Assembly (NCBI RefSeq): GCF_003856525.1
Contig: NZ_RJVQ01000003.1
Span: 186,001 to 250,000, forward strand
DNA: 64,000 bases
Direction: 5' to 3'
From: Vibrio viridaestus
GTDB taxonomy: Bacteria > Pseudomonadota > Gammaproteobacteria > Enterobacterales > Vibrionaceae
Shown here: positions 37,869-46,156 of the stretch, in pieces
Position numbering within the stretch: position 1 is the stretch's first letter
How the letters are laid out: every line of letters starts with the position of its first letter
The notes under the pieces: model-generated
What the model was told of the DNA's origin: nothing
The model's database searches: none
The model's input: only the letters and a program-made list of their open reading frames with translations
Position numbers and translations under genes: made by a program

Positions 37869-39005
37869 ATGAATTTAAATTCCGAAGATTATCGCCGCAA
37901 GGCTCGATGGATTCTCCCCAAATTTGCTTTTGATTATGTTGATGGTGGTGCAGAGACGGAGTCTGCCATGGCCAGCAATCGTAATGTTTTCTCTAAATGG
38001 GGTTTTATCCCTTCTGTTTTGGTCGATTGCGATAAGCGAGACACCTCAGTCACTTGGTTTGACCAAACTTTTTCAGCACCTTTCGCCGTCGCGCCGACGG
38101 GCTATAATGGCATGTTGTGCAATAAAGCAGATGAACATTTAGCACTTGCTGCTGCGAGTAAAAATATTCCTTATATCCAAAGTACGGTCTCGACCAGCTC
38201 AATAGAGGACATTGGTCAGCATAAACTGTCCAATCATTGGTTTCAGCTCTATGTATTAAGAGATAGAAAGGTCACAGAGAACCTTTTGGATAGAGCACGT
38301 GCCCAAGGCTGTTCAACATTGGTTGTTTCCGCAGATGCAGTGTATTTTGGTAATCGAGAACGAGATAAAAGACACTATGCAAAACCTTTCCAATTATCGT
38401 TAAAAAGCTATTTTAATATTGCGATGCACCCTTGGTGGGTGAGTAAAGTGATTGTTCCGCAAGGTGTCCCTGGATTTGGGAATTTGGTGCCTTACTTACC
38501 GAAGGAGTATCAAAAAGGGGTGGGGGCTGCCGCCTATTTTGCTGAACAAATGGACCCTACCCTAGATTGGGAAACGCTGAAATGGGTAAGAGAGCTTTGG
38601 CCGGGTAAGTTGGTTGTAAAAGGTATTATGAATCGAGCAGATGCGAAACGTGCGGTAGAAACTGGCTGTGATGGTATCGTTTTATCCAATCATGGTGGGC
38701 GTCAGCTTGATTATACGGTTAGCCCAGTGGATATGTTGGCCGATATTCGCGACGAAGTCGGTAATGATATGTTGCTGTGGGTTGATAGTGGCTTTCGTCG
38801 AGGTACGGATATCGTTAAAGCGATTGCACTTGGCGCCAATGGTGTTTTGATCGGCCGCCCATTCCTGTATGCGTTGGCCGTCGAACGGCAACAAGGTGCG
38901 GAGAAGATGATGACACTGTTACAGCAAGAAGTCGATCGAACAATGGCTCAATTAGGTTGTAAGACTATCAGCGATATTCATTCGTCGTTATTGCACAAGA
39001 TGTAG
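37869..39005 (+). CDS. FMN-dependent (S)-2-hydroxyacid dehydrogenase, LldD family
   Basis: 378 residues of the lactate/glycolate/mandelate flavoprotein family, a (beta/alpha)8 barrel. Typical parts are FAFDYVDGGAETE (about 18-30), FAVAPTG (FMN), HWFQLYV (active Tyr), LVVKGI (Lys near the flavin N1) and SNHGGRQLD (catalytic His, Arg). DSGFRRGTDIVKAIALGA binds the phosphate. The usual TVDTP-type loop reads VVSADAVYFGNRERD here, a sign of altered substrate. It would oxidise an L-2-hydroxyacid to a 2-oxoacid. The ATG at 37869 follows AAAAGGA; the GTG at 37845 is too early. The HutC-type site is 100 bp upstream. Confidence 0.85.
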   Translation: MNLNSEDYRRKARWILPKFAFDYVDGGAETESAMASNRNVFSKWGFIPSVLVDCDKRDTSVTWFDQTFSAPFAVAPTGYNGMLCNKADEHLALAAASKNIPYIQSTVSTSSIEDIGQHKLSNHWFQLYVLRDRKVTENLLDRARAQGCSTLVVSADAVYFGNRERDKRHYAKPFQLSLKSYFNIAMHPWWVSKVIVPQGVPGFGNLVPYLPKEYQKGVGAAAYFAEQMDPTLDWETLKWVRELWPGKLVVKGIMNRADAKRAVETGCDGIVLSNHGGRQLDYTVSPVDMLADIRDEVGNDMLLWVDSGFRRGTDIVKAIALGANGVLIGRPFLYALAVERQQGAEKMMTLLQQEVDRTMAQLGCKTISDIHSSLLHKM

Positions 39006-39035
39006 AAAAACAGGAGGTGTGAACCTCCTGTTTTT
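39006..39035. terminator. Bidirectional terminator
   Basis: 13-bp stem aaaaacaggaggt / acctcctgttttt with a 4-nt loop, directly after the FMN dehydrogenase and 12 bp before the end of the converging operon. Confidence 0.9.
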
Positions 39036-39046
39036 CTCAGAATGGA

Positions 39047-39802
39047 TTAAATGGCGGCTAGGTAGCCACCGTCAACGTAAATCACCTGACCAGTAATGTA
39101 CTTTGACGCATCAGAGGCGAGGAAAATAGCTGTTCCGACCAAATCCTCTAATTCCCCAAAGCGTTGCTGAGGGATTTTTTCGAGCATCGATTGGCACCAT
39201 GACTTATTTTCATAGAAAACTTCGGTCATCTCAGTTTGGAAGTAACCAGGACCAATACCATTGACTCGGATTCCTTTGGGAGCCCACTCAGTACTAAGAG
39301 CTCTAGTCATCCCCAATACGCCTGATTTTGAAGAACCGTAGGGAACCGCGCCAGGTACACCCACTTCACTGGTGAGTGAGCATAGGTTGATAATGACTCC
39401 ACGTCCGGTAGGAAGCATTTTTTTGGCCGCAGCTTGAGAGCAGAAGAAAGCACCTTTTAGGTTTGTACCAATAATGGTGTCCCATATTTCCTCTGTGAGT
39501 TCGAGAGATGGGCAGACGTGTTCAGTACCTGCATTATTAATCAGCACATCAATTGAGGCTACTTTTTGAAACGCCTGCTCAATACTAGACTGGCTGGTTA
39601 CGTCGACAACAAGAGTGCTTACTGATCCTGCAACGTCGCCAATACTTGCTTGGGCAACGTCGAGAGTCTTTTGAGAGCGGCCTGCAATAATGACGTTTGC
39701 TCCTGCCCCTGCAACACCTTTTGCCAAAGCAAGGCCAATACCTCGGCTTGCCCCTGTGATTAAGATTGTTTTACCGGTGATAGAGAAAAGTGAAGAATCC
39801 AT
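39047..39802 (-). CDS. Short-chain dehydrogenase/reductase (gluconate 5-dehydrogenase-like)
   Basis: 251 residues of a classical SDR: TGASRGIGLALA (about 16-27), NNAGTEH (about 87), the Ser-Tyr-Lys triad in CSLTSEVG and YGSSKSG (about 140-158), and the C-terminal GQVIYVDGGY. It resembles polyol/2-keto-sugar acid dehydrogenases such as IdnO. It is the last gene of a seven-gene minus-strand operon, 13 bp after the alcohol dehydrogenase. Together with it, it could oxidise and re-reduce a secondary alcohol, that is, switch a stereocentre. Substrate unknown. Confidence 0.8.
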   Translation of the reverse strand: MDSSLFSITGKTILITGASRGIGLALAKGVAGAGANVIIAGRSQKTLDVAQASIGDVAGSVSTLVVDVTSQSSIEQAFQKVASIDVLINNAGTEHVCPSLELTEEIWDTIIGTNLKGAFFCSQAAAKKMLPTGRGVIINLCSLTSEVGVPGAVPYGSSKSGVLGMTRALSTEWAPKGIRVNGIGPGYFQTEMTEVFYENKSWCQSMLEKIPQQRFGELEDLVGTAIFLASDASKYITGQVIYVDGGYLAAI

Positions 39803-39815
39803 AAATAACTCCGGC

Positions 39816-40781
39816 TTAAGGTTGTACGACGGCTTTGAGGTAAGGAACCTGTTGCGACGTCAGTATCTGATAGGTTTCACCAATATTGTCCAATGCAATT
39901 GGTGCAGAAATGAGCTTTTCGAGTTTAGGCGCTAATCGTTCAAGAAAATCGATGATTTGATGTTGTTCATTCTGAAATACACTACACCCGATAAGCTGAA
40001 TTTCCTTCTCGACGATAGATAAAATATCAATTTCCTTATTCGCATGGGGTAAGCCAACTAGAGCGACTTTTCCGCCAGCCTGAATATTCGAGATAATTTC
40101 GTTGATAACAGCTGGAACACCGGTAGCATCGACAGCGCAGTGGTAGCGTTCAACAGTGTCCAAATCAATTATATCAGACAGCAGTTGCTTACGGTCTGAA
40201 TTTGGCTCTTCAAGATCAATACGACATTGATAAAGTTCTTGAAGTAGTAGGGCTGTTAATCCGCCAATGGTACCACCCCCATAAACCTTAACCGCATCAC
40301 CCCGTTCAGGACTGAGTTGGTTCACTACGCGTAACGCGACACCTAGTGGTTCACTCAGAACAGCAATAGAAGGCGCGACATTCGTTGGTACTTTTATCAG
40401 TGATTTCTCATCGATTGTGACAAATTGGGCGAAACCGCCATTGCAGACTTCGCCAACAAAGCCGAGTGACTCGCAGTGATTGAACTGATGTGCTTCACAA
40501 GCCGGGCACTGACCACAATAAGCCCGAGAATCCGCAACAACCTGGTCGCCGATAGCAAAATTTTCAACATTTGAACCAATATCGGTAATGGTTCCACAAA
40601 ATTCATGACCGGGTGTGACGGGTACGGAAGCAAGCCACTGACCTGTCTTGAAATTATGGAGGTCAGACCCACAGATTCCGGCTGCGGTCACTTTTACTCT
40701 AACACTGTTATCTTTGAGTTCATCTTCTGCGATATCTTCTATACGAATATCACCTATACCGTAAAGTCTCGCTGCCTTCAT
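39816..40781 (-). CDS. Zinc-dependent medium-chain dehydrogenase (sorbitol/idonate dehydrogenase-like)
   Basis: 321 residues of the MDR/GroES-fold family. The catalytic zinc site shows in GICGSDLHN (about 36) and PGHEFCG (about 57-63). The structural zinc cysteines show in CGQCPACEAHQFNHC (about 89-103). The Rossmann part, YGGGTIGGLTALL (about 168), is somewhat short compared with 340-350 in the family. It likely oxidises a secondary alcohol with NAD(P). It lies between an APH-type kinase gene and an SDR in the operon. The substrate cannot be read from sequence. Confidence 0.8.
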   Translation of the reverse strand: MKAARLYGIGDIRIEDIAEDELKDNSVRVKVTAAGICGSDLHNFKTGQWLASVPVTPGHEFCGTITDIGSNVENFAIGDQVVADSRAYCGQCPACEAHQFNHCESLGFVGEVCNGGFAQFVTIDEKSLIKVPTNVAPSIAVLSEPLGVALRVVNQLSPERGDAVKVYGGGTIGGLTALLLQELYQCRIDLEEPNSDRKQLLSDIIDLDTVERYHCAVDATGVPAVINEIISNIQAGGKVALVGLPHANKEIDILSIVEKEIQLIGCSVFQNEQHQIIDFLERLAPKLEKLISAPIALDNIGETYQILTSQQVPYLKAVVQP

Positions 40782-40791
40782 ATTCTCTTCC

Positions 40792-42090
40792 TTAAGATAT
40801 TAGTAATTCATCAACCCAGGCACTAAGACCTTCTTGCGATGGATTAGCCAGACTAACCGCAACCGCAAAACCAAGGGGGGAGCTGTAAGGGGTATGGTTA
40901 CTTAATCCATCAGCGCGTAAATCCATTACGAGCGTTGGACAGCAAAATAAACCCAGACGAATAATCTCTTGCCAATTAGATGGTAGTGCCTTGCAATCAT
41001 CGAGATGACGGATGAGTGGCTGCCAATAATTGCGTATTTTCGAGTCTAAAAATGCCTGACGTAATTGGGTCAATGTCCAATCATGCTTGACGTAAATCGT
41101 ATTATTTTCAGTGTGGAACTGAACTGAAACATGGTAATTCTTTTCAACCAGATTGGGTTCATATAGCCAGTACGGATGGGCGAATATGTTATGAAACGTT
41201 GCTTTTACTTCAGCAAGCAGCGCTGGAATATGTTCGCCGGCGAAGGCTGGGTCAAACATAGACAATTTGGGTACATCACCATTCTCGTACCATACGTTTG
41301 CGTTGTGGGCATCACCATGTGCCGTCACGGCGCCGTGATCTGCCAGATGACTTGGTTTAAGTGTATTGGCTGATTGGGTAAACAATTCTTCAATGGAATA
41401 AGGGTAATTAACCCCGTTAATGCACCATTTCGCTTGCGAAAAGTTTTCCCAGTCAAGTGTTGTGTCGCCCAGTTGAAAGATTTTACCAACGTAAAACTTA
41501 TTAACTCTACCACCTAGGCCATCAGGGTGTTGCCCGTCAACTAAGCGGCGATAGAAAAGCTGATGAATCGCTTCAGATTCGACTTCATTTTCTGTAACGG
41601 GCTTATAAGACTCAAGCGTTTTAGTTAGGGTTAATTTATCCAACTCAATTTGAGCGTTCACAATCGGGTCTATCGTCTGATAGGCCGCTTCAGATTCGAC
41701 TTTTCGACATACATCAGCAAGACGCTTATCATCGCGCTGGCGATAGAGAAGAATTTGTCTACCGGGCTCTTTACAGGCGAAAACGGGCACATCAACAGGA
41801 AATCCATAGCGCTTCAGCAGTTCTGCGCGATAGTATTCTTCGATAGATTGTTCTTCACCTTCTTCATGATGGTATTTGAAGAAATAATCACTTCCGTCAC
41901 TTACTGAAACCAAGCCATTCAATGAGTTAAGACTGTATTGGTCACGGTTTATGGTCAAAGTGGTGACGCTCGCACCGGTAATTTCACCGATGAGAGCAAT
42001 CAACTTCTTCTGAGCACCATCCCAATCGCCGCTTTTACTTAAAACATGGGCCTGAGCCGCGAGAGGTTCTTTGTGAATGGTGTCAGACAT
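40792..42090 (-). CDS. APH-fold small-molecule phosphotransferase
   Basis: 432 residues with the aminoglycoside-phosphotransferase/choline-kinase fold. The catalytic loop HGDAHNANVWY (about residue 270) and the metal-binding FDPAF (about 290) are intact; the N-terminal lobe has FFKYHHEEG with the expected Lys. I do not recognise a named family. It starts one base after the stop of the HisD-like gene, behind a good GGAGA site at the ATG at 42090, so it is translated with it. The start at 42138 lies inside the HisD-like gene. It presumably phosphorylates the imported substrate or a breakdown product. Confidence 0.7.
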   Translation of the reverse strand: MSDTIHKEPLAAQAHVLSKSGDWDGAQKKLIALIGEITGASVTTLTINRDQYSLNSLNGLVSVSDGSDYFFKYHHEEGEEQSIEEYYRAELLKRYGFPVDVPVFACKEPGRQILLYRQRDDKRLADVCRKVESEAAYQTIDPIVNAQIELDKLTLTKTLESYKPVTENEVESEAIHQLFYRRLVDGQHPDGLGGRVNKFYVGKIFQLGDTTLDWENFSQAKWCINGVNYPYSIEELFTQSANTLKPSHLADHGAVTAHGDAHNANVWYENGDVPKLSMFDPAFAGEHIPALLAEVKATFHNIFAHPYWLYEPNLVEKNYHVSVQFHTENNTIYVKHDWTLTQLRQAFLDSKIRNYWQPLIRHLDDCKALPSNWQEIIRLGLFCCPTLVMDLRADGLSNHTPYSSPLGFAVAVSLANPSQEGLSAWVDELLIS

Positions 42091-42091
42091 C

Positions 42092-43408
42092 TTATTCTCC
42101 GAGAATCTTGGTACGTTTGTCAGATACAGCAAGTGCATGACTTGCGAAACCTTCGTACTCAGCTAATCGCTTCGCATTTTCCGCTAATTCGGAATAGCCT
42201 TCTTTGGTTACATAACCGACCGAAATGCGCTTCATATAATCAAAGACTGATAGCGGTCCCGCTGTTTTGGCGGCGCCGTTTGTTGGCAACACAGCATTGG
42301 GACCGAGTACAAAGTTACCTAGAGAAATAGGCGTGTGATTACCCAAAAGAATTTCGCCAGCATTACGTATTTTGGTCATGTCAGCCATGGGTTCAGCGCT
42401 TAAAATTTCCAGGTGTTCTGGCGCGTATTGGTTTACAAATTCAATGGCAGCATCGAAATCTTTAGTCAGCACAATACCACCATGTTCACCACATAAAACT
42501 GTTTGTGAGAATTCTGCACGTTTCTCTGGCATTTCTTGCCAATATCCCGGAATAGCACTTAGGGCTTCGTCAACAACACGTTGCGAAGATGTGACCAAAA
42601 ATGCCGATGAATCGGGACCATGCTCGGATTCGATTAATAGATCTAATGCCGCAAGTCTACCGTCTGCTGTGTCATCTGCTAAGATAACACTTTCGCTTGG
42701 TCCAGCAGGCACACCCGGATCAATAAGGTGAGTGAGTTGTTTTTTCGCGGCCACGACCCAAGGACTGCCCGGGCCAACGATTTTCAAGCATTTTGGTACA
42801 GACTCAGTACCATAAGCAACAGCTGCGACGCCTTGGGCGCCACCACATTTGTAGACTTCTTTGATACCAACCAGCTGAGCCGCAACTAGTGTTGCATCAT
42901 CGACTTTACCGTCAGGTCCTGGTGGGGTAATAATCACTGGTCTTGGTACGCCGGCTACGACAGCCGGTACCGCTGTCATAATCAGTACGCTTGGGAAGGA
43001 TCCTTTACCGCGCGGCACATAGCAAGCAACAGCGTCAATAGGAACATGACGATCACCAGCAAATGCACCTGGACGCATTTCTTTAAGCCACATCTCTTCA
43101 GGTTTTTGCGCTGCGTGGAAAGCACGCACGTTTTCTACTGAAAACTTAATAGTTTCAATCAATTCAGGATCGAGGTTAGCGAAAGCGGCTTCAAATTCGC
43201 TTTCTTCCGCTTTAACAGAAAAGGTTTCTGGAATAACGCCATCGAAATTACGGGCAAATTCTATAAGAGCGGCATCACCTTTTTCTTTTACGGCCGCGAT
43301 AATAGGCGTCACTTTTTCACTGAAAAAAGATAAGTCAGATTCTGTTCTTGCCAGTAGTTCTGCTGGAATGTCAGTCGAGTTCGTTAAATCATAGAATGAA
43401 ATATTCAT
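42092..43408 (-). CDS. Divergent histidinol-dehydrogenase-like oxidoreductase
   Basis: 438 residues spanning the whole HisD fold: YVPRGKGSFPS (about 128), GGAQGVAAVAYGTESVPK (about 188), VGPGSPWV, PAGPSES, ESEHGPDSS and YAPEHLE (catalytic Glu-His kept, about 330). Against E. coli HisD by eye, zinc ligand Gln259 is Glu, Asp360 is Asn (SLGNF) and substrate-site His367 is Ala (PNAVLPT). His262 and the C-terminal His419 equivalents remain. The protein is in a catabolic operon with a transporter, not with his genes. It likely oxidises a primary alcohol to an acid with NAD in two steps, like HisD and the sulfonate enzyme HpsN. Confidence 0.85.
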   Translation of the reverse strand: MNISFYDLTNSTDIPAELLARTESDLSFFSEKVTPIIAAVKEKGDAALIEFARNFDGVIPETFSVKAEESEFEAAFANLDPELIETIKFSVENVRAFHAAQKPEEMWLKEMRPGAFAGDRHVPIDAVACYVPRGKGSFPSVLIMTAVPAVVAGVPRPVIITPPGPDGKVDDATLVAAQLVGIKEVYKCGGAQGVAAVAYGTESVPKCLKIVGPGSPWVVAAKKQLTHLIDPGVPAGPSESVILADDTADGRLAALDLLIESEHGPDSSAFLVTSSQRVVDEALSAIPGYWQEMPEKRAEFSQTVLCGEHGGIVLTKDFDAAIEFVNQYAPEHLEILSAEPMADMTKIRNAGEILLGNHTPISLGNFVLGPNAVLPTNGAAKTAGPLSVFDYMKRISVGYVTKEGYSELAENAKRLAEYEGFASHALAVSDKRTKILGE

Positions 43409-43424
43409 GGGTAAATCCTTATCT

Positions 43425-44189
43425 TTATACCATTTCTAATGGTTGACTAATCCTGTCATATACATGCTGTTGTAGTTCGGCAAAGGCGTCACTACGAGTA
43501 ATCGATATCGGTCTTGGACGTTCGAGATTGACATCCAAAGTTTCATCAATAGCTCCCGGCTTCATGATGACGATTCGATCGGATAGAAAGACTGCTTCTT
43601 CGATGTCGTGAGTAACAAACATCACCGTTAGACGATGTTTTTCCCACACCTCTAGGAGCAATTGTTGCATCTGCTGACGGGTCATGGCGTCGAGTGCACC
43701 AAATGGTTCGTCCATCAGCAATATTTTAGGTCGATAGGAGAGTGCTCGAGCGATAGCAACACGTTGTTTCATCCCCCCTGAAAGCTCGGCTGGCCATTTA
43801 TCAGCGGCATTACCAAGTTTTACCAGTTCTAGGTGTTGCTGGGCTCTATCACTACTTTCGGAACTGTTATAGCCGGCGGCTTTTAAAGCGAACTCTATAT
43901 TTTGGCGTGCGGTAAGCCAAGGTAGTAATGTATAGGATTGAAATACCACCCCACGGTCTATACCCGGTCCTTGAATTGGATTACCGTCAACGAGAACGTC
44001 ACCGGAATCAAATTCTTCCAGCCCAGCTGCGATGGAAAGGAGGGTACTTTTGCCACAACCTGATGAACCAACGATTGAGACAAATTCATTATTCGCCAGA
44101 GTCAAATCGATGTTATTTAATACCGTGTTTCGCTCGCGTTTCTTTGCTGGATAGCTCTTAACCAGATTTTTAATCGTCAAAGTAGCCAT
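43425..44189 (-). CDS. ABC transporter ATP-binding protein, SsuB/TauB type
   Basis: 254 residues. Walker A VGSSGCGKST (about 37-46), signature [15 protein letters not shown] (about 138-152), Walker B ILLMDEPFGALD (about 158-169) and the H-loop VTHDIEEAVFLSDR place it in the nitrate/sulfonate/taurine importer group. It works with the permease and binding protein upstream, 2 and 9 bp apart. Close relatives include importers of sulfonates, pyrimidine precursors and other small anions, so the family alone does not fix the substrate. Confidence 0.9.
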   Translation of the reverse strand: MATLTIKNLVKSYPAKKRERNTVLNNIDLTLANNEFVSIVGSSGCGKSTLLSIAAGLEEFDSGDVLVDGNPIQGPGIDRGVVFQSYTLLPWLTARQNIEFALKAAGYNSSESSDRAQQHLELVKLGNAADKWPAELSGGMKQRVAIARALSYRPKILLMDEPFGALDAMTRQQMQQLLLEVWEKHRLTVMFVTHDIEEAVFLSDRIVIMKPGAIDETLDVNLERPRPISITRSDAFAELQQHVYDRISQPLEMV

Positions 44190-44191
44190 GA

Positions 44192-45049
44192 TTAACCTCG
44201 CTTGTTGTAGCGGAACAGAAAACGTTCTGCTGCACGCATGATCTGGTCAGTGATTAAGCCGAGAAGGCCGAGAAGCAATATGTAGCCGATAATCGTATCG
44301 GTTTGGAAATAACGTTGAGAGACCACTATGCGATATCCAAGACCGGATGTTGACGCGACTAACTCGGCAAGTACTAACCAAGTCCAGGCCCAACCAAGAC
44401 TGATCCGCAAAGCATCCCAAATATTAGGTAGAGCTGCAGGTAACACAATTTTGAATAAAATCTTACCGTCGTTCATGCCGAGAGTTCGACCAAGACCAAT
44501 AAAGTCCTTAGGCACACGCTTCACAGCGTCGATCATCATCAGCACTTGTTGGAAGAAGGTACCGATCCAGATAACTAAGAATTTTTGAAAGTCATCAGTA
44601 CCTGTCCAGAGAATCGTTAGTGGTACGAATGCCACAACCGGCATATAGCGAATGAAGTCTACCAAGGGTTCAACTACCGCTTTAACGAATCCATAGCAAC
44701 CCGCCAGAATACCGATTACGATCGACATGACAGACGATATGAAAAAAGCGACTGCGATGCGATACAAGCTACTTTGCATGTCTTCCCAAAGTGTACCCTG
44801 ACTCGCTAGGGTAATTAGGCGCTTCCAGACTTGCTCCAGTCCAGGCAGAAAGATTGGCTTTACTTTTCCCGTTGAGGTGGCTAACCACCAAATTGCAAAA
44901 AGAATAACAAAAGTAGCCACACCAATAATGATCGCTTGAGTACGAGTTGGTGTGTGGCCAATGGTAAAGAGTGTCCGTTTCAAAACATTCTCCCGCTTTT
45001 TTGTGTTTTTAACAGGAGAGCCGCAGCTCTCCAGGTTTGTCACAGACAT
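44192..45049 (-). CDS. ABC transporter permease, SsuC/TauC type
   Basis: 285 residues with about six membrane helices. It has the BPD_transp_1 EAA loop in IGLGRTLGMNDGKILFKIVLPAALPNI (about 180-207). The first 40 residues are a basic cytoplasmic start, then a helix AIIIGVATFVILFAIWWLA. It pairs with the ATPase and binding protein of the same operon. Start: ATG 45049, behind AAGGAA that overlaps the end of the upstream gene. Confidence 0.88.
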   Translation of the reverse strand: MSVTNLESCGSPVKNTKKRENVLKRTLFTIGHTPTRTQAIIIGVATFVILFAIWWLATSTGKVKPIFLPGLEQVWKRLITLASQGTLWEDMQSSLYRIAVAFFISSVMSIVIGILAGCYGFVKAVVEPLVDFIRYMPVVAFVPLTILWTGTDDFQKFLVIWIGTFFQQVLMMIDAVKRVPKDFIGLGRTLGMNDGKILFKIVLPAALPNIWDALRISLGWAWTWLVLAELVASTSGLGYRIVVSQRYFQTDTIIGYILLLGLLGLITDQIMRAAERFLFRYNKRG

Positions 45050-45058
45050 TAAGATTCC

Positions 45059-46039
45059 TTACTCTTTTTCGATGAATGATGAGTCGACGACTTGATCGAA
45101 AGCAAGGTCAGCAGAAATGATTTTTGCATCATTGGCTGCTTTCAAAATGTGAGGGAAAGTTTGATCTTTGAATTCGCCAGCAAGCATGGCTTTATTTGCT
45201 GAAACATTAAGATATTTCACACCATCAAAAGCCGTAGAAAGCTCTTCAGGACTAGCACCAACCGCTTTGGAAATGATCTCACGACCACGTTTGGTATTGG
45301 TGTTGTACTCTTTTAGCGAAGCCGCCCATACCTTGATTAGAGCAGATACCTGTTCTGGATGATCATCAATCACAGATTGACGAACGACCAATACGTCACT
45401 TATCAGGCCAGGGTCTGAAGCACCGCTATAAAGCATTTTGATAGATGGATCGTTGTTTTTAGCTACAGTTAAGTAGGGTTCATAAGTAACGGCAACCGGA
45501 ACCTGACCCGCAATTAGAGCACTACCGGCATTCGATGCAGGCATGGGTACTGGCTTGACGTCTGCTGTTGTCATACCAACAGAGCTAAGCGCGCTGTGCA
45601 GAAGAATATCACTGGTCGTTCCTTCTTCATAAGCGACTTGTTTACCTTTAAGATCTTCCAGTGACGTAATGTCTTTCGATACGATAAGGGCATCGGCTGT
45701 TTCACTTTGATCTAACAACATAATGACTTTGATTGGCAGCCCAGCTGAAATCATGCCCATTGCTGTGTGTGTCGCAATGTTCGCCACATCAATTTGTCCG
45801 CTTGCTAATGCCGCATTGATGTCTTTATCTTCCGCGAAATTGACCACATCTACTTGGTCGAAGCCCTGTTTCTTAAACAACTTATCTTGTGCGGCTATAT
45901 GCCAAAGGCCGTATCCTAACCATGGTTCAATGCCCATTTTTAGTTTGCCTAAATCCGCAGCAAATGTGTTTGCTGAACATGCAATAGCCGCCGTAAATGC
46001 GACGCTTTTGCAAAACTTCTTAGCGCAATTAAACATCAT
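45059..46039 (-). CDS. ABC transporter substrate-binding protein, SsuA/TauA/NMT1 type
   Basis: 326 residues with a signal peptide (AFTAAIACSANTFAA, about residue 28). The mature start KLKMGIEPWLGYGLWHIAAQ and later DINAALASGQIDVANIATHTAMG and AGQVPVAVTYEPYL are typical of this family. It captures a small molecule in the periplasm for the permease downstream. It is the first gene of the seven-gene operon, and a HutC-type site lies 45 bp before its start. The chance that it binds taurine must be kept open, as a taurine module lies 10 kb away. Confidence 0.88.
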   Translation of the reverse strand: MMFNCAKKFCKSVAFTAAIACSANTFAADLGKLKMGIEPWLGYGLWHIAAQDKLFKKQGFDQVDVVNFAEDKDINAALASGQIDVANIATHTAMGMISAGLPIKVIMLLDQSETADALIVSKDITSLEDLKGKQVAYEEGTTSDILLHSALSSVGMTTADVKPVPMPASNAGSALIAGQVPVAVTYEPYLTVAKNNDPSIKMLYSGASDPGLISDVLVVRQSVIDDHPEQVSALIKVWAASLKEYNTNTKRGREIISKAVGASPEELSTAFDGVKYLNVSANKAMLAGEFKDQTFPHILKAANDAKIISADLAFDQVVDSSFIEKE

Positions 46040-46083
46040 TATCTAACTCTCCTTGTGATAAATGTTTTTATAATGAGTGTATA

Positions 46084-46093
46084 TGTATATACA
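46084..46093. promoter_or_regulatory. HutC-type operator of the transporter/HisD-like operon
   Basis: TGTATATACA, preceded by a partial copy (GTGTATAT), 45 bp upstream of the binding-protein start codon. Confidence 0.65.
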
Positions 46094-46156
46094 AGTTGTA
46101 AGCACGTATTGTGCCAATGTTTTAGTGATTAAATAAGGTGCATATTCATCACGATT

